Origin: JAIBBD01 sp041390685
GTDB taxonomy: Bacteria; Chloroflexota; Dehalococcoidia; UBA2979
DNA: 64,000 nucleotides
NCBI GenBank assembly: GCA_041390685.1
Contig: JAWKPL010000001.1
Span: 186,001-250,000 of the forward strand
Direction of reading: 5' to 3'
Shown here in pieces: positions 62,201 to 64,000 of this stretch. The position numbers and the translations under genes were made by a program. The number at the start of each line of letters is the position of its first letter. Positions within the stretch are counted from its first letter, which is position 1. Under the pieces are notes generated by a model. The model had not been told where the DNA came from and ran no database searches. It worked only from the letters and a program-made list of their open reading frames with translations.

Positions 62201-62439
62201 ACGATTCGATCCGTCCAGAAGTAGAGCGCGTGCTGCGTGAGTTGCGGCCTGAGGCAGACCTCGCAACGCTGCCGGCGGACGCTGACCTACGCGAGGAACT
62301 CGACCTGGACTCGATGGACTTCCTCAACTTCGTAATCGGGGTGCACGAGGCAACCGGGGTGGATATCCCGGAGGCGGACTACGCCCGGGTCTCCACGCTG
62401 CAGACATGCCTCGACTACCTGGAGCAGCACCGGAGCTGA
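62197..62439 (+). CDS. acyl carrier protein
   Basis: 80 residues, acidic four-helix ACP fold. ELDLDSMDFLNFVIGVHEAT contains the phosphopantetheine serine (DSM). It begins in ATGA overlap with the E2 gene, an unusual neighbour for PDH components. It resembles ACPs attached to acetoin/2-oxoacid operons rather than FabF-cluster AcpP. Which enzyme loads it is unknown; the ligase gene at the head of the operon is the obvious candidate (inference). Confidence 0.87.
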   Translation: MNDSIRPEVERVLRELRPEADLATLPADADLREELDLDSMDFLNFVIGVHEATGVDIPEADYARVSTLQTCLDYLEQHRS

Positions 62440-62474
62440 GCCGCGGGCGGACGCCCGCGGGCAGGAGGTGAGCG

Positions 62475-62684
62475 ATGCAAGAGGACGACCAGGCACTGCG
62501 CGCACGGGCGCTGCAGAGCATTCAGAAGAAGCGCGAGTTCATGGCGCACCTCGTCTCGTACGTGCTCGTGAACGCGTTCCTCCTCGTGCTGTGGGCGATG
62601 GTCAGCGGCGGCGGCTTCTTCTGGCCGATGTTCCCACTGGTCGGCTGGGGCATCGGGCTGTTCTTCCACGGCTGGAAGGTGCCA
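62475..62684 (+). pseudogene. 2TM-domain protein gene, interrupted at its 3' end
   Basis: Starts at ATG 62475 with GCAGGAGG. Residues 1-70 match a 2TM-domain protein: FMAHLVSYVLVNAFLLVLW, then GGGFFWPMFPLVGWGIGLFF and HGWKV. Beyond VPLGQNSQADQG the frame runs on to 63287, but only as antisense of the recombinase gene. A natural end therefore seems lost at about 62680. This is consistent with integration of an element into the gene. Confidence 0.6.
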
Positions 62685-62690
62685 TTAGGA
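62660..62690. other. probable integration junction (att-like site)
   Basis: The recombinase gene stops at 62685-62687 exactly where the 2TM gene changes from family-like to nonsense sequence. Serine integrases usually act at an att site beside their own gene. The other end is outside the window, so the core cannot be defined. Confidence 0.45.
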
Positions 62691-64000
62691 CAGAACTCGC
62701 AAGCGGATCAGGGGCGGCTCGCCTCGGCGGAGGTCGATGCGGTCGATGACGGACTGGATGATGGCCTTGCGCTCCGGGGTGGGGGTGGCCGGGTCGAGGA
62801 GGCGCGGGAGGCGATCGGGGAGCGACGCCACCTCGCGCTGGCGTCGGGCGGCGGCGTCGACGGCCGCGAGGAGCCGCTGACGATCCGTGTTGAGGCGGCG
62901 CTGCTCCTCAGCCAGGAGGCGGTTCGCGCTCGCCAGCTGCTCCTCCGAGGCGATCGCGCCCGAGTCGAAGAGGCGCATGTTGCGCTCGAACTTCCGGTCG
63001 ACCTCCTCGAGGGCCGCGCGGTTCGCCAGGAGGGCGCGGCGGTCATCGTTCGTGCGCTCCTCGATCGCGTCCGCCAGGCGCTCGACGTCGGCCAGCTCCT
63101 CCTCGATGAACCGCACGACCGCCGCCTCGACGGCGGCCGCCGGGATCCAGTTCAGGTAGGCGCACTGGGCGAGCGCCTTGCGGTGGTTCACGCAGTTGTA
63201 GGCGTAGCGGGGCTCCTTCGTGCGTGGGTCGCGCACCTGGTTCCCGTTCATCGGCCCGCCGCAGTGGGCGCAGCGGGCGAGGCCTGAGAGCAGCCAGCGG
63301 CTCGTCTGCGTCTTGCCGCCGAACATCGTCGCCTTCACCGCGAGGCGCTGCTGGACCTGCTCGAAGAGATCGGGGGTGACGATGGCGGGGATCGCGCCGG
63401 GGAGCTCCACGACCTGCTCCTCGCGACGGGCGGTCGCCTTCACCCGCCACGTCCAGACGCCGGTGTAGCGGCGGCGGGTGAGCATCTGGCGGGCCTCCGC
63501 GTCGTTCCACGGGCGGCCGTTCGGCTTCGGCGGAGCCTCAAGGCTCAGGCGGCGGGCGATGTGCTTCAGGCCGCGGTTCTCCACCGCGTAGGCGTGGAAC
63601 GCCCAGCGCACCCAGTAGGCGCGGGCCTCGTCCACCTCGAAGCGGATGTCCGTCTTGCGGCCTTCCGCGGTGTAGTCCCATCGCTTCACGTAGCCGTAGG
63701 GGGTGCGTCCGAGGGCGACGCCGCGGCGGGCGGCGGCGAGGTTGCCGAAGGTCACCCGGTCACCGAGGCGCTGCGACTCCTGGCCGGCCTTCCATGCGCC
63801 CAGGGCGAGGTGGATGAACTCGCTCACGTCCTCCTCGACCGCCTCGACACGCACGCCGGCGGCCTCGAGTTCGAGGAAGCGCAGCGTGATCTCACGGTCG
63901 TCGCGCCCGAAACGGTCGAGCCACGTCACGAGGATCACGTCGAAGGCGCCGGAGCGTGCGGCGGCGAGCATCCGCTGGTACTCGGGGCGGTCGGCGCGGC
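62685..64000 (-). CDS. large serine recombinase, N-terminus beyond the window
   Basis: Partial; 438 codons visible. The frame entering at 64000 reads ADRPEYQRM and continues FDVILVTWLDRFGRDDREIT, the second half of the resolvase domain. The catalytic serine lies outside. A recombinase domain follows (RTPYGYVKRW, EVDEARAYWVRWAFHAYAV, RPWNDAEARQMLTRRRYTG). A zinc-ribbon then reads CAHCGGPMNGNQ and CVNHRKALAQC. A coiled coil (residues KFERNMRLFDSGAIASEEQ region) precedes the C-terminus. Typical of phage or ICE integrases. Confidence 0.92.
   Translation of the reverse strand, partial: RADRPEYQRMLAAARSGAFDVILVTWLDRFGRDDREITLRFLELEAAGVRVEAVEEDVSEFIHLALGAWKAGQESQRLGDRVTFGNLAAARRGVALGRTPYGYVKRWDYTAEGRKTDIRFEVDEARAYWVRWAFHAYAVENRGLKHIARRLSLEAPPKPNGRPWNDAEARQMLTRRRYTGVWTWRVKATARREEQVVELPGAIPAIVTPDLFEQVQQRLAVKATMFGGKTQTSRWLLSGLARCAHCGGPMNGNQVRDPRTKEPRYAYNCVNHRKALAQCAYLNWIPAAAVEAAVVRFIEEELADVERLADAIEERTNDDRRALLANRAALEEVDRKFERNMRLFDSGAIASEEQLASANRLLAEEQRRLNTDRQRLLAAVDAAARRQREVASLPDRLPRLLDPATPTPERKAIIQSVIDRIDLRRGEPPLIRLRVLS

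Noticed and set aside
62475..63287. 270-residue 2TM protein extending across the recombinase
   Set aside because: Residues after about 70 are the reverse complement of the recombinase gene; the natural protein ends or is interrupted at about 62684.

Overview
The window is a high-GC bacterial chromosome segment. Sampled coding lines are about 70% G+C, and genes are densely packed on both strands with many 1-8 base overlaps. The mix is acyl-CoA handling enzymes, thiolase-like proteins with a DUF35 partner, a class III CoA transferase, a B12-dependent CarH-type photoreceptor, an orphan SoxCD pair, and surface proteins with threonine/alanine-rich stalks. This is most consistent with an aerobic Chloroflexota lineage (Dehalococcoidia/Tepidiforma-like). 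That assignment is inference: there is no rRNA or universal marker here to prove it.

Layout. 1-7,080: thiolase-like protein plus DUF35 partner, MFS exporter, MaoC-type dehydratase, purEK, DUF2277. 7,170-8,730: a tRNA-Met (CAT) followed by a distinctly lower-GC, frameshifted gene with a HEPN-like motif. 8,930-14,810: NTF2-like protein, CoA-ligase-type protein, c-di-AMP receptor-like protein, universal stress protein, Dus, EamA transporter. 14,857-17,413: SoxC-like molybdoenzyme, cytochrome c and cupredoxin on the minus strand. 17,599-30,000: transporters (AI-2E type, ABC exporter, peptide-binding lipoprotein), oxidoreductases, a LysM protein, enoyl-CoA hydratase, an IsdG-like monooxygenase, aldo/keto reductase, acyl-CoA dehydrogenase.

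29,993-36,286 is the most unusual region. A membrane-anchored double-thioredoxin (MauD-like) protein is followed by three tandem genes for tiny exported proteins that share a tryptophan/NGQ/NVI motif. Then come three or four glycosyltransferase genes on the same strand, one of them split by an ATGA overlap; a further glycosyltransferase converges on the cluster. I cannot match the small proteins to a known family, so this is my main candidate for an undescribed system.

36,347-52,525: lactate-oxidase-like flavoenzyme, dehydrogenases, CoA transferase, TspO, a frameshifted SDR, a zinc alcohol dehydrogenase, a decayed patch with a response-regulator remnant, a beta-CASP nuclease-like protein, a MacB/LolD-type ABC pair, a second thiolase-like protein, a bacterial cyclic-2,3-diphosphoglycerate-synthetase homologue, and a three-gene operon ending in a UV-endonuclease-like protein. 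52,620-57,081: fasciclin surface protein, CarH-type photoreceptor, and an NnrS-like membrane protein plus Moco protein divergent from an Rrf2 regulator, which looks like a nitric-oxide or redox response unit. 57,165-62,439: one tightly coupled operon of acyl-CoA synthetase, pyruvate-dehydrogenase-type E1alpha, E1beta and E2, and an acyl carrier protein. From about 62,685 a large serine recombinase begins on the minus strand. It runs off the window and appears to have interrupted a 2TM-domain gene, marking the edge of an integrated element.

Three genes look broken or split by single frame changes (HEPN-like gene, SDR, glycosyltransferase). Either real decay or assembly errors could explain these.
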